Below are positions 24,492 through 35,827 of a stretch of DNA of 64,000 nt, piece by piece; the stretch's first letter is position 1, and every line of letters begins with the position of its first letter. The stretch comes from Rhabdophis nuchalis (taxonomy: Eukaryota; Chordata; Lepidosauria; Squamata; Natricidae). Where the stretch lies: assembly GCA_039707465.1 (NCBI GenBank), contig CM077643.1, positions 247,780,919 to 247,844,918 of the forward strand, written 5' to 3'. The notes under the pieces were generated by a model. It saw only the letters and a list, made by a program, of their open reading frames with translations. It was not told the DNA's origin and made no database searches. Both the position numbers and the translations under genes were made by a program.

Positions 24492-24802
24492 CTGCCCATC
24501 AGTGGTGGGATTCAAATATTTTTATTACCAGTTCTGTGGGCGTAGCTTGGTGGGTGTGGCATGGCTTGGTGGGTGTGGCAGGGGAAGGATACTATAAAAT
24601 CTCCATTCCCTCCTCTCTCCAGGGGAAGGTTAGTGCAAAATCCCTATTCCCGCCCAATCAGCTGGGACTCGGGAGGCAGAGAATAGGTGGGGACGGGGCC
24701 AGTCAGAGGTGGTGTTTACCAGTTCTCCGAATGTCACAAAATTTCCACTACCGGTTCTCCAGAACTGGTCAGAACCTGCTGAATACCACCCCTGCTGCCG
24801 AT
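24492..24802 (+). mobile_element. hAT-type short element, CAGTGGTGGG family
   Basis: The element at 24500-24794 (295 bp) begins CAGTGGTGGGATTCAA and ends GAATACCACCCCTG. The flanks CTGCCCAT / CTGCCGAT form an 8-bp target duplication with one mismatch. The body has the repeated TGGGTGTGGC boxes and ACCGGTTCTCCAGAACTGGT near the end. It has no coding capacity; the 209-residue frame over it is chance. Other copies are at 29197, 34332, 35836 and 40019. Confidence 0.88.
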
Positions 24803-24859
24803 CTTGCAGAGGCATTTAACCAGTGGCCCTCATTCAGCAAATATTAATTCAGTGATTGC

Positions 24860-25005
24860 TCATACTTACAATGGCATTGAATAAGGAGACTTGTCACCCT
24901 TCATAGTTGTGGCTGTCACAGTGTCCCTGTAATCACATGATCCTGATTTGGATGCTTGGCCACCGGTTCATAATGATGATAGTCGCAGCATCCCATGTTT
25001 GACAT
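24860..25005 (-). mobile_element. Fragment of Tc1/mariner-like short element, CAGGTAGTCC family
   Basis: Diverged match to the internal part of the element at 26539 (TCACATGATCCTGATTTGGA, GATGATAGTCGCAGCATCCC). Ends are missing. Confidence 0.5.
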
Positions 25006-25265
25006 ATCCACCACTTGAGATCTTCTTCTTTGCTGGCATCCAACAACCAAAGTCAAGAACCCAGCAAGAGAATGCAAAAGGCAATCATGGAACTGTGAGG
25101 CACTATGATTGTGCAGGATTCACCTAACAATGGTAACTGGGACTGCGGCAGAGGTGAGTCCCTGCCAGTTCTAACCTTCTATTCCACAAATCTACAGTGC
25201 CATTTAGAACCGGTTCCAGCTCTGTCCCCCTGCCCGTCTGCACATCATCAGGATGAAGAGCGAGA

Positions 25266-25826
25266 GGAGGAATTCTGGGAGTTGAGGTCCACAAGTCTCC
25301 ATGGCACGGGACCTAGTTATCTGTGGGATCGTATCCTGCCCCATACATCCCTTCGACCGATTCGCTCCCACAGAGAGGGACTTCTCCGGGTGCCATCCAC
25401 TAGGCAATGCCAGCGGGCAACGCCCAGGGGAAGGGCCTTCTCTGTGGCGGGCCCAACTCTCTGGAATGACCTACCCCCCGAACTCAGAACAACCACGGAC
25501 CTCCGCTCCTTCCGCCAAAAGTTAAAGACCCACTTCTTCCATCAGGCCGGCTTGGCCTAATCTACCTTGCCAGCCTTCAGTTTGAATGTTTAAACTCTTG
25601 GAGAAGGGCGGGATATAAATTTAATAAAAATAAAATAATAAAATAAATTGTTTTAATGGGGGTTTTAAGGAGTTTAGTTTTAAGGATTTTAAGATTTTAG
25701 CGCAGGGTTATAGTTTGTTTAATTGGATTTTATATATTAATAATGTGTTTATGTTTATATGCTTTTTAATTTCCTGTGCACCGCCCCGAGTCCCTTTGGG
25801 GAGAGGGAGCGGTTTACAAATTAAAC

Positions 25827-25867
<41 letters not shown>

Positions 25868-25868
25868 A
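25266..25868 (+). mobile_element. CR1-L3 LINE 3' end, joined to a hAT fragment
   Basis: From 25297 the last 88 residues of the CR1-L3 ORF are open and well kept: HGTGPSYLWDRILPHTSLRP, REGLLRVPSTRQCQR, AFSVAGPTLWNDLPPELR and end HQAGLA. Just upstream, GAATTCTGGGAGTTGAGGTC (about 25269) is a scrap of the palindromic hAT family, so the two are fused at the truncation point. Two successive 3' UTR ends follow (about 25600 and 25800). The second has a long TGAT microsatellite tail to 25868. Confidence 0.85.
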
Positions 25869-26206
25869 AAGCTGTCAAGTTTGAACACCCCTGGGTTTTT
25901 TTTTTCTAACGGGTTAGGGGTACAAGGGTCTTGTAACTTGACAGCTTTAAGACTTGCGTGCTTCAAATGCCAGAGTTTCTGAGCCAACATTTTGTTGCTA
26001 AGCAAGAGCGTTGTTAAGTGAGTTTCACCACATTTTACAAGTTGGTCACGCCCACCCCAGACACATGACTGGCAAGACACTCCTGCTCAGTCACATGGCT
26101 GGCAAGACACTCCCACCCGGTCACATGGCCGGCAAGCCACTCCCACAAAGCAGGCCATACATACAGAAGAGGTTCTAAAAAATTTTGAAACCCACCACTA
26201 TACTAT
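25869..26206 (-). mobile_element. Composite hAT-type short element
   Basis: It ends TTGAAACCCACCACTA, the inverted terminal repeat of the CAGTGGTGGGTTTC family. GCTAAGCAAGAGCGTTGTTA and TTCACCACATTTTAC are shared, in the opposite strand, with the element at 29197. Three imperfect TCACATGGCTGGCAAGACAC-like units are repeated inside. The other terminus is not clear. Confidence 0.6.
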
Positions 26207-26214
26207 ATTCTATA

Positions 26215-26530
26215 TTCTATATAAATCACAAGATAAAGTATAACTATAATCTTTATTGTCATTGTACTTAAATACAACGAAATTGGTTTTAACCTCACTG
26301 GTGCAAAATTAACGCAGAAACAAAAAAAGAAACAAAAAAAAACCTAGTGTGTGCATGGAGTGATTGTGGTTGACAGAAACATACATACATTGAACACCTC
26401 TAACGCCTGGGGATGAAACCTGGTCTGCACACAGGCCTCTGGATCACACAGGGAGACTCCTTCACCGGGCAGAGAAGTTCAACATCTCAGAGAAGCAATT
26501 AAAAGACTTTTCGATGGTTAAAGATAACTT
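26215..26530 (-). mobile_element. Unidentified retroelement tail
   Basis: TAATCTTTATTGTCATTGTA is the reverse complement of an AATGACAATAAAG-type 3' end that many vertebrate non-LTR elements carry. I cannot name the family or its upstream limit. Confidence 0.35.
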
Positions 26531-26538
26531 GGCTGTGG

Positions 26539-27064
26539 CTACAGGTAGTCCTTGACATACGGCCACAATTGAGCCCAAAATTTCTGTTGCTAAATGAAAC
26601 ATCTGTTAAGTGAATTTTGCCCCATTTTACGACCTTTCTTGCCACGGTTGTTAAAGTGAATCACTGCATTTATTAAGATAGCAAGACAGTTGTTAAGTGA
26701 ATCTGGCTTCCCCATTGACTGCTTGTCAGAAGGTCGTAAAAGATGATGACATGATCCCGGGACACTGAAACCGTCATAAATATGAGTCAGTTGCCAAGCA
26801 TCTGGGTTTTGATCACATGACCATGGGGAGGCTGCAGTGGTTGTAAGTGTGAAAAACGGTCCTATGTCACTTTTTTCAGTGCCAGGGGTCTGCAAAGTTG
26901 GCTCTTTTAAGACTGGTGGACTTCAACTTCCAGAGTTCCCCAGCCAGCTATGGGAGTTGAAGTCCACCAGTCTTAAAAGAGCCGACTTTGCAGACCCCTG
27001 TTCAGTGCTGTTATAACTTTGAACGGTCACTAAATGAACTGTTGCAAGTTGAGGATTACTTCTG
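26539..27064 (+). mobile_element. Tc1/mariner-like short element, CAGGTAGTCC family, interrupted
   Basis: The termini are TA-CAGGTAGTCCTTGAC and GTTGAGGATTACTTCTG-TA, with TA on both sides as in Tc1/mariner insertions. The body has TTGCTAAATGAAACATCTGT, CCCCATTTTACGACC and GATCACATGACCATGGGGAG. It is non-autonomous. The palindromic hAT element 26883-27000 is inserted in it. Relatives are at 24860, 41475, 56722, 59259 and 61085. Confidence 0.8.
26875..27008. mobile_element. Palindromic hAT-type element
   Basis: The element at 26883-27000 (118 bp) is a near-perfect hairpin. Its ends are CAGGGGTCTGCAAAGTTGGC and GCCGACTTTGCAGACCCCTG, and its arms contain GGTGGACTTCAACTTCCAGA. The flanking 8-bp duplication TTCAGTGC is perfect (26875-26882, 27001-27008), placing the family in the hAT superfamily. 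It is inserted in the element at 26539-27064. Confidence 0.92.
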
Positions 27065-27654
27065 TAGTCCACATCTCGATGAGTGGGGTGGGGCGGGGGG
27101 GGGGAGCTACAAACAACCCCATAGGTTCAACCCCAGATTGTACCTCCTGATACACAAGAACCAGCTCTATTCTATGATGAAAGGTTTACCCGTAAAGTTG
27201 ACTAGGGGAACTGTCATTCAGCTGTCCTATGAATCAGAAAGCCCACTTCCTCACCCCCGTGGGATGATAGGAAACTCCGATGACAAACAGAGAAAAATTC
27301 TCCCTGGCAGATGCAGTTACATGGATGATAGAACAATGATTAACCCTATCGTTTTAGTAATGAACATCTAATATTTTCTTACTTACACTTGTCCCAGATT
27401 TCTATCAGTCCATTATTCATTAACTACATCCTGGACCCTTTTATACCACAACATTTTTGTTTTGTTGAAGATTATGTATTTATTTTTGCTCAGGGTAGTT
27501 TAAAGCTATCCCCTGCATAGTATTGGTTCTGCTAACAAGCCCCTCGATTGGGTTAGGTGGTTGGGGGCATAGATGTATAGGTTTTTTCTCTCTCTAAAAG
27601 CAAATTTCTCTATCCTTGCAAATTATTGGATGTCCTGCATTCACTAGGGAAAGC
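27065..27654. other. Intergenic sequence, nothing recognised
   Basis: Contains a short poly-G run (about 27,090). No supported gene or repeat. Confidence 0.5.
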
Positions 27655-27745
27655 TGCAGTCAGCAGGTGGCAGCACCTAGCTGTACTTGGTTGATCTTGA
27701 AATGCTAAGCAAGGGCCAAGCTGATACAAAAGGCTCTGGACTGGC
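27655..27745 (+). mobile_element. Possible 5S-rRNA-related SINE fragment
   Basis: TTGATCTTGAAATGCTAAGC and then AAGGGCCAAGC resemble the internal promoter region of 5S rRNA (GATCTCGGAAGCTAAGCAGG), the head of SINE3-type elements. It is short and diverged. Confidence 0.4.
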
Positions 27746-27932
27746 CTTAAAAGGGTTCAGGAAAACCCAACATGGATGGTCTGATGCTGAATGGGAAAAC
27801 ACTAATTGAAATGGAATTCCTGCTGCTCAACACTGTCTGAATGTACAGCCAAGATATTACGAAGGACTGGACACATGTACCACCCTTACTAACAACAGGA
27901 GGAAAATAGTGAAGACTGAAGGAATCAAGATG

Positions 27933-28083
27933 CCCTATGCCAGGGGTCTGCAAAGTTGGCTCTTTGAAGACCGGTGGACTTCAACTCCCAGAATTCCCCA
28001 GCCAGCTATGCTGGCTGGGGAATTCTGGGAGTTGAAGTCCACCGGTCTTCAAAGAGCCAACTTTGCAGACCCCTGCCCTATGC
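27933..28083. mobile_element. Palindromic hAT-type element
   Basis: The element at 27941-28075 (135 bp) is a near-perfect palindrome from CAGGGGTCTGCAAAGTTGGC to GCCAACTTTGCAGACCCCTG. Its 8-bp duplication CCCTATGC is perfect (27933-27940, 28076-28083). It sits at the degraded terminus of another hAT element (28076-28624). Confidence 0.93.
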
Positions 28084-28632
28084 GAACCTATGGCACGCGT
28101 GCCACAGGTGGCATATAGAGGCGTCTTTGCCAGCACATGAGCCATTGCCCAGCTGTCTCCCGCCAGCCAGCTGATTTTCGGGTCTCTATAAAACACTGCA
28201 CAAGCCATCAAGAATATAAATATATATATATCCAACAGGAACAGGAAGTGCCTTATGGGAGCAGATAGAGATGAATCCCAGAGAGGCAGGAAATGCATCA
28301 CTGAACAATGGAGATGAATGCTAGAGAGAAATAAAGCTAAATACAAATCTGACATAACACCTGTAACAGTGTAGGCATGCAAAGGGGGCAGGGGGAAGCA
28401 CAGGGGCGCCCGCGCCATCCCTGTGCCCCTTTTTTGATCCCAGGAAGCTTCAGGGAGGCCTGCTAGACCCAAAACGAGACATGGGGGGGGGGGTGTCGCA
28501 TACGCATGCACAGGGGGGCAGGGGTATGCGCATTGTATTATGGGTGTGGGCATGTGCGCACGTGCTGTTGTGCGTGCATGTGCACTTTCGGCACGGGAGG
28601 ACAAAAAGATTAGCCATCACTGCCTATGGAAA
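28076..28632 (-). mobile_element. hAT-type short element, CAGTGATGGC family
   Basis: On the minus strand it starts CAGTGATGGCTAATC (28624 leftward) and ends near CCATAGGTTCGC (28081). The body has GTGCGCACATGCCC-type boxes and CCAGCTGATTTTCGG also seen at 6119-6391. It is longer than the other two copies, perhaps through an internal insertion at about 28,190-28,370. The flanking CCTATG(G/C) on both sides may be the target duplication. Confidence 0.65.
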
Positions 28633-28831
28633 TAACATCAAGAGTCTGGATGAAGACAATCAGGACAAATAACTGGGCCTCCTTCAGGCTGATACCATCA
28701 AACACAATGAAGTCAAGAAAAAGGTCAGAAATGAATATATCTCATGAGAAGGAAGAAGATTTTAAAGTCCAAAGCCAATTAATGAAATAATATATCAAGG
28801 TAACAAGCACCTGAACAATTCCAGTCATTCA

Positions 28832-28950
28832 CAGGGGTGTCAAACTGGCGGCCCATGGGTCGGATGCATCACCCGCAGGCCACGCCCACCCCAACTCCGC
28901 GAAGGGGGAAAACATAGCGATACGTCACGTGATGCCTCAAGTTTGGCAGT
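28832..28950 (+). mobile_element. hAT-type short element, CAGGGGTGTCAAAC family
   Basis: It begins CAGGGGTGTCAAACTGGCGG. It has CGGATGCATCACCCGCAGGC and GATACGTCACGTGATG, and ends TCAAGTTTGGCAG, a partial inverted repeat of the start. Confidence 0.65.
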
Positions 28951-29188
28951 AGTAGAATGAACTGGACACAAGCAGAACCAAAAGCCAATCCACGCAATGA
29001 TGTCACAGACTCAGTTCCCCAAGGAAAATGGGTGTGTATGGAAAGTGGCAAGTACATCAGAGAGGTTGAAGAAGGAAAAACTGGCCTACACAAAAGACCG
29101 AACGAAGAACAGGAAAGATAAATGGAAGGCAAAATAATACATGACCAGTACATAAAGAAAATAAGCAGGCAAAACAGATAAGAAGACC

Positions 29189-29369
29189 TAGCAGTGCAGT
29201 GGTGGGTTTCAAATTTTTTAGAACCTACTCTGTAGGCGTGGCCTATTTTGTGGGCGTGGCTTGGCAGTCATGTGACAGGGTGGGAGTGGCCACCTTTTAA
29301 AATATGGTGAAACTCATTTAACAACGCTCTTGCTTAGCAACCAAAATTTTGGACTCAATTGTGATGATA

Positions 29370-29440
<71 letters not shown>

Positions 29441-29632
29441 CCCCCCTCCCTCCCTCCCTCCCTCCCTCCCCTCCCTTTCCTTTCCTTTCCTTCCCATTGG
29501 GTCACTGGCAGCAGCGGGCCAGATTTACTTCCAGGTACGCCGGTGGAACCCCCTCTCACCGGTTCTCTAAATTTCACCAACCGGCTCTCGCGAGTAGGTG
29601 CGAGCCTGCAGAAACCCACCACTGTAGCAGTG
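29189..29632 (+). mobile_element. hAT-type element with perfect ends and internal CT repeat
   Basis: The element at 29197-29624 (428 bp) has 14-bp perfect inverted ends CAGTGGTGGGTTTC / GAAACCCACCACTG and a perfect 8-bp duplication TAGCAGTG on both sides. Inside are GTGGGCGTGGCTTGG and a long CT microsatellite (29374-29438). The open frames of 100-147 residues in this stretch are low-complexity artefacts of the microsatellite. Confidence 0.93.
29374..29480. repeat. CT microsatellite grading into CCCT/CTTTC repeats
   Basis: About 32 CT units followed by CCCT and TTTCC units, wholly inside the hAT element above. Confidence 0.95.
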
Positions 29633-30027
29633 GCAGGAAACTTGAAGAAAGAAACAGAGGGGGTAATTCTGGCTGCACAAGGCCAAGGCTTAAGAACAAA
29701 TGCATACAAAGCCTGAATTGAGAAGATAGCAGCGGACAGCAAATGCCGCCTTTGCAAAGAAACCGAAGAAACAGTGGATCACCTGGTTAGCTACTGCAAG
29801 ATCACATAAGGCAGATTGCAAATAAAGGTATGACAAGGTAACAACATTATTGGAATATTGGAATATCTGCAAGAAATACAACTTGCCTCCAAGAACTGGT
29901 GGGACCACGAAATAAACAAAGTAATAAAAAGTAAAGCTAAAATGCTTTGAGACTGCAATTCAAACAAATACGTACCTGCCACAAAATACCTCAAGACTTA
30001 AAAAGCAGCTTGTAACAACTTACATCC
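29633..30027. other. Diverged LINE-like remnant, not identified
   Basis: CAGCGGACAGCAAATGCCGC and ACAGTGGATCACCTGGTTAG could come from the end of an old reverse-transcriptase ORF (a CRLC...ETVDHL-type zinc-knuckle end), but the frames are too broken to assign. Confidence 0.3.
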
Positions 30028-30611
30028 TGTGACAATACGGCATTCCCATGTAACACCTCTCCTGCGCGAACTGCACTGGCTGCCTGTGGCCTTTCGGGTG
30101 CGCTTCAAGGTGTTGATAACCATCTTTAAAGCGCTCCATGACACGGGGCCTAGTTATATGCGAGACCGTCTCCTGCCTCATATATCCCTTCGACTGATTC
30201 GCTCCCATAGAGAGGGTCTTCTCCGGGTGCCGTTGGCCGGGCAATGCCGGTTGGCAACCCCCAGGGGAAGGGCCTTCTCTGTGGCGGGCCCAGCCCTCTG
30301 GAACGACCTTCCCTCCAAACTCCGGACCACTACAGACCTCTGCCTCTTCTGCCAGCGGTTGAAGACGCATCTATTCCATCAAGCCGGCCTGGCCTAGTCC
30401 TCGGGCCCATTTTATATAGACTGTGTTCTAAATTGGTTGAGGTTTTAATTAGTAGGATTTTTATAAAATTTTTAGCACAGGGCTTCCTAAATTTAATCAG
30501 CTTTTACTGTGGTGTATTTTGTATGGTGTGTTTATTTATTTATCTTTATACTTGTTTTAACTTCCTGTGCACCGCCCTGAGTCCCTTCGGGGAGATAGGT
30601 TGCAGTTTATA

Positions 30612-30689
<78 letters not shown>

Positions 30690-30692
30690 ATA
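30028..30692 (+). mobile_element. CR1-L3 LINE, 3' end
   Basis: A 122-residue open frame (30029-30397) starts SHVTPLLRELHWLPVAFRV and ends HQAGLA, with REGLLRVPLAGQCR and AFSVAGPALWNDLPSK. The 3' UTR box CACCGCCCTGAGTCCC is followed by an AATC microsatellite and then AAAT repeats (30612-30690). It is 5'-truncated. Confidence 0.9.
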
Positions 30693-31234
30693 CCTATAAT
30701 ATTATTAAACAACAACATCTGCCTATTCCAAGTCCTTGGGAAGGCTTTGCAGGTGAACAAAATCCAGAAATTCAAATCCTTGACAGGTGGACAAAATCCA
30801 AAACACCAATCCAGTCTCAACTGATTACGTGACCAACCATGGCAAATAATAATATTATGGCTGCTTGAGCAGTACTTTCAATAACATGAATGGGTTTCTT
30901 AAAGTAGCAGCAACTTTTTCCGGGTTTGCAAGACTACCCTGAAGGCACCAAAACAACAACAACAAAAAAGAATTGGGAAGACAGTTTTGCGGCATTCCCC
31001 ATGAGGTCTTCTGCTTTGGACACATGAAACAACACAGAGATGCATGGCTGAAGCCTGACTAAACACCCAGAACACTGGTTATAGTTGTTTGAAAAGAGTG
31101 ATAAGATTGTTTGTTCACAAATTTTCAATGTATTATTGACTGTAGCACTCATAAATCTTGTGGCAATGTCGGTCACTTCTGGATGGAGGAAAGGTTTGGA
31201 GAAAAAGGAAGGGAGTGGTTTTAGCCTGTTGGAT
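30693..31234. other. Intergenic sequence, nothing recognised
   Basis: Unique-looking sequence with an AAC run near 30,955. Confidence 0.5.
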
Positions 31235-31610
31235 TAAGATTTATTCATTTATTTGTCTATCTATTTATTTATTCATTTAGTCATTCATGTACAAGATAAC
31301 AGGAATATGAAAAACATGAATAAGAACACAGGAAATGGGGACAGTAGGACAGAGATGTTAGGCACTCTGGTGCGCTTATGCATGCTGCCTTGTGATGGGG
31401 TGAGGTCCACTCTAGAAAGTTTAAGGTTGAAGTTATGGGGGTTTGGGGTTTGAAACCAGAGTCCGGTAGCGCATTCCAGGCATTGACCACTCTGTTGCTG
31501 AATTTCTGCTTGTCTTTTTGAAAATGAGAAGCAGCAGCCCAAGAGTTATTAATGGCTTAAGTGGAAAATTAACCTTATGGTTACATATACGATGAGCTTG
31601 CATAGCTTAA
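31235..31610 (-). mobile_element. Diverged LINE 3' end, CR1/L2-like
   Basis: The minus strand has a reverse-transcriptase C-terminal flavour (VVNAWNALPDS-like at about 31,470-31,490, here MVNAWNALPDSGF) and ends in ATAAATAAAT units (31,235-31,290 on the plus strand). Degenerate. Confidence 0.5.
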
Positions 31611-32193
31611 TATATCTTTTTGACTGGCCTTAGCAGTCGACATCTTGGAGACCATCTTCAGAGCTTGCTTTCTGCCTTCTCCAGACCCTGTCCCAGCACA
31701 GAGAAGACCTGTCATCCAACTTCCCAGGGCACCTCCCACCCTGGGGACGAGGCCATTTATTCAGCAAAGAGCTGCTCCTTTTCCACTCCCTTCTCCTCCT
31801 CCGCACGGTGGGAAGGGTGGGAAAAGGAACAAGTCGCAAGGCCTTTCCGTGACAAGGAAAGACCAGCTGTTGATAACGGAGGCTTCCTCCCACCTGAGTT
31901 GCTGTGCAGGAAGGACCAGAAGAGGCAGGTCCAGACAAAAGCCCTGACAACTCTTCTGCCGGGTTTCCTGGTGTCTGAATCAGCACTTATGCAAAAGGGT
32001 GAGTGAACTGGAACACAAATTGCTGCAGCAGTTACAATCCCTTTGAAGCTGCTGTTCAAGTAGTTTACACCTGTGGGCTCAATCACAACAGGGTGATATC
32101 AGAACAGGGTATGCCTTGGGGTTGGGGAGGACCAGTTTGAAGGTCAGAGATGCACTTGATAGGCAATGCAAGTCATGGCTGCCCAGTCTTGAG
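31611..32193. other. Intergenic sequence with overlapping chance open frames
   Basis: Moderately GC-rich. Frames of 100-128 residues occur on both strands (31,620-32,086) but resemble no protein I know and show no splice or start context. Confidence 0.45.
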
Positions 32194-32415
32194 ACCCAGT
32201 TTGGTCAAGTGGTTAAGGCGCCAAGCAAGAAACCGGGAGTCTGTGAGTTCTAGTCTAGCAGGCTAACTTTGGGCCAGTCACTCACTCTCAGCCCAAATCA
32301 CCTCATAGGATGGTTGTTATGAGTAAAATAGGAGGCAGTAGCAGTATAAGGTATGTTCGCTCCCTTGAGTTATGTATAAAAATAATAAAAGATGGATTAA
32401 AAATTAAATAAATAA
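32194..32415 (+). mobile_element. tRNA-derived SINE
   Basis: The A-box-like TTTGGTCAAGTGGTTAAGGC and B-box-like GAGTTCTAGTC are followed by TTTGGGCCAGTCACTCACTC and an AATAA-rich tail. Same family as 7101-7358. Confidence 0.8.
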
Positions 32416-33242
32416 AGCTTTCCCTTAGTGCCAGCTTCTTTTGGCCCCAGAATATAGTAAATATTGTGACATTTCAAAGATTGTGAATTATAACCCTGAC
32501 GCCTGGTATTCCCAGCTTGCATGGCTAATAGTAGAGAATTCTAGGAATGGTAGTTCAGCAACCTCTGATACATGACAAGTTATCTATCATTGGTCTAGCT
32601 TTGGTTCTAGACCACGTAGTAAGTTGAGGGTACATGCCACAAGCTGGTGGAATTTTTCACTTACACAGAACTTTGAAACTCTGGTGGTTATTCTACCTGA
32701 TTCATAAAACAATTGCCCTGGGAAACCAGTTCTGAAAGACAAAACATATTTTAGTTAGTATGAGTATAAATCAGTAAAATATGTATAATTAAGCAAATTA
32801 CCTGATGCTCCCCGCACAACCATGAAAAATAGGCCATGCATAGCTTGGAGAAGTCATCGCTAATTTCCTGGCCCAATTTGCTGTCGCCAAGCATTGAGTT
32901 TTGTGCAAGAGATCAATTCAAAGTTTGGTCCAACATTCTGAGAACATGAAGAAACGTTAGTGTGATTCTTCAAATAATATCTGCGGGCCACACATACTCA
33001 GTCATCACTCCAAATGAGTCTATGGGATTTATGCTGAGGAATACATCTGAAGATGAATGTTGTGCAGCTGTGTATGTGTCATATATATGCAGCATACTTG
33101 CAAGGCATTTTTAAAAGCATAATTATTCTTCATAAGAAAGACTCTCCCCCCCCCCGAAAACAGTGTAGCAATGAGAACATCCATGTCTTACTAAAATGGA
33201 AGATAATTTATAGAGAAGGCAATAAAGACAGTTTGCAACTTA
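32416..33242. other. Intergenic sequence, nothing recognised
   Basis: No supported feature. Confidence 0.5.
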
Positions 33243-34300
33243 TTCCATCAGTACACTGATGACACCCAGCTGTACATCTCTACCCCGGACCACCCCAACG
33301 ATGCCGTGGAAGTGATGTCCCGGTGTCTGGAGGCCGTGCGAGTCTGGATGGGAAGGAACAGGCTCCGACTCAACCCATACAAGACCGAGTGGCTGTGGCT
33401 TCCGGCGTCACGGTATAGTCAGTTGATACCATCTCTGACTATTGGGGGTGAGACACTGGCTCCTGTAGAGAAGGCTTGCAATTTGGGTGTCCTGGATTCT
33501 CGGCTGTCTCTAGAAGATCACATGACAGCCGTGGCCAGGGGGGCTTTCTATCAGGTCCGCCTGATACGCCAGTTGCGCCCCTTTCTGGATTGTGACGCCT
33601 TACGCATAGTCACCCAAGTCCTTGTCACCTCCCGTCTGGACTATTGCAACGCTCTCTACATGGGGCTTCCATTGAGGTGCACCCGGAGGCTCCAGTTAGT
33701 TCAGAATGCGGCCGCGCGGGAGATTCTGGGAGCTTCTAGATGCTCCCATGTGACACCTCTCCTGTGTGAGCTGCACTGGCTGCCTGTGGCTTTCCGGGTG
33801 CGCTTCAAGGTGCTAGTGACCACCTTTAAAGCGCTCCATGGCAAGGGACCTGGTTACCTGCAAGACCGCCTCCTGCTGCCAAATACCTCCCTCCGACCAG
33901 TTCGCTCCCACAGAGAGGGCCTCCTCAGGGTGCCATCAGCTAAACAATGCCGGCTGGCGACCCCCAGGGGGAAAGCCTTCTCTGTGGCAGCTCCCGCCCT
34001 CTGGAATGACCTACCCCCTGGACTAAGGACGATTTCAGACCTACATCTCTTCTGTCGGGCCCTGAAGACGCATTTATTCTGCGCTGCCGGCCTGTCGTAG
34101 TTTTTAAAGGTAGTTTTTAAAGGGATTTTATAGTGATTTTAGTATGGGGTTTTAAAATGTAGGGCATTTATTTAATATCTTTTAACATATTGTTTTAGAT
34201 TTTGTACCGTTTATTTCATTGTGGCTGTGCACCGCTCTGAGTCCCAAAAGGGAGAAGGGCGGTATATAAATCAAATAAACTATAACTATAACTATATAAC
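33243..34300 (+). mobile_element. CR1-L3 LINE, 3' third
   Basis: A 264-residue open frame (33306-34100) covers the connection-to-end part of the reverse-transcriptase ORF: MSRCLEAVRVWMGRNRLRLN, SRLDYCNALYMGLPLRCTR, LHWLPVAFRVRFKVLV and APALWNDLPPGLRT. It starts just after the YADD box, reading DDTQLYIST at 33,258. The 3' UTR ends AAGGGCGGTATATAAATC with a CTATAA tail. This frame is intact over its length, so the copy is fairly young, but it lacks all upstream domains. Confidence 0.9.
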
Positions 34301-34323
34301 TATTCCCATACAAGGTACACGGC

Positions 34324-34643
34324 AGTTGATTCAGAGGTGGTATTCAGCTGGTTCGGACTGGTTCAGATGAAACAGTAGCGCCGACAATCAGTTGGCCCTG
34401 CCCACCTGCCCCTGCCCTATCCTGTCCTTTATTTCCTGATTTCTAGCTCATCTCAATCACGTGGCATAACTGATTTCCCCCCCCCCCCCCGCCCCATGCT
34501 GTTCTACTTACCGTTGTTGATGGAAGGTAAGCAGCTGAGCTTCTAAATGCTCCACTTTCAGTGCTGCGTGCAAGCACTTTAGGTGTGCGTAAAGCTCACC
34601 GAACTGGTTGTTAAACTGGCAGGATCCCACCACTGAGTTGAAT
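34324..34643 (+). mobile_element. hAT-type short element
   Basis: The element at 34332-34635 has ends CAGAGGTGGTATTC and GGATCCCACCACTG. The flanks AGTTGATT / AGTTGAAT form an 8-bp duplication with one mismatch. A poly-C run lies inside (about 34,477). Confidence 0.88.
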
Positions 34644-35827
34644 CTAATGGTGTCTTTGAGGTGAAAGGAGACAGGACCAACCTATTGAAACAGAGCAAGC
34701 AGGGGAAAGATAGCAATGTGTTGACCCATTTGTGGTAAAGTTCTTTTTACTCAAAGTGGTAACTTCCAGAACTTTGAGCTGCATTTACCATCATTTCTGA
34801 CCAAGCTGGGTACTTGTGAGTTAAACTATAAGGATAAGGATGCTTGATCTGTTTCAGATCTGAATAAATTTGTTTAAAGTTCTCTAATTTTTAGTCCTCC
34901 AATTTTGACACATGAGGCCTCCTCTCCCTTAAATTTGCTTGTTTCCTGTTGCGACGACTTTGGTACAAATCAGGGTCCTGCCCTATCATGGCTGCTTGGC
35001 TAGCAGAGTTTTTCTGCCTTCCCGCCTTCCCCTTATGGCCACTTAACTCATGACTCTGGGCAGCTTACAAACAACTAAAGAATAATCATCAAAAAGCAAT
35101 ACAAATCAAGTCGAACAAAGAAAACTGGCAACCCAGGATGTCTCCAGAGTCAGAATTACTCAAAACTCTGATTTTTTTTTCTTAAGCAGAGATCTTAACC
35201 AGAACCATATACCCGTCTGTTTATGGAGGAATTGTTCAAACTGAATTTGTTGGCTTATATATATATATTCCTGCAAAAGTGTGAAGCAGTATTAACAAGC
35301 AGGAAAAAAGCTAGGTGTGAAATGAAGGATTTTAGGAAGGAAAAAATAGCTAGGCTCTACTGTGCCAAACTGAAGTTGCCAGCTGTCCTAAAACAAATTG
35401 CCCATCTGGATTTTTGAGCCAGATATTCTTGGTTCTGATTGCAATGGCATGTGGCCTTTGTCAGCAACTCCTTAAAGTCACGCTGTCATTACAGGAAAAA
35501 AGATGCAGTGTAAATATTTAAGGACTACAAAATGGGCATGTGATGGATATCAGATTAGTCACAGTGCAAAAGCCTACGAAAAGTGCAGCGAGATTAAAAA
35601 TGTCTCATCTCGGGGAGACTTATTTAGATTCTAAGCTCCTACCAGGGGTATTAAGTCTGGAATTGATAAGAGCCAGAACCCTCCCCCCTCCCATGTAGAT
35701 ATGCAAAGGGCCATGAAGTGAGGTAAAACAACAACCCAGGCCCCTATTCAAGAATAATAGACGAGTGACATTCACTCTGAGAGAAGAAATGATTATTATC
35801 TTCAGAGGAATTCTTGCAAATAGGAAG
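34644..35827. other. Intergenic sequence, one LINE-tail scrap
   Basis: ATGACTCTGGGCAGCTTACA (about 35,050) with its A-rich neighbour resembles a CR1/L2 3' end on the minus strand. Otherwise nothing recognised. Confidence 0.45.

Noticed and set aside
29314..29757. 128- and 147-residue frames with Leu-Ser or Glu-Arg runs
   Set aside because: Translation of the CT microsatellite inside a hAT element.
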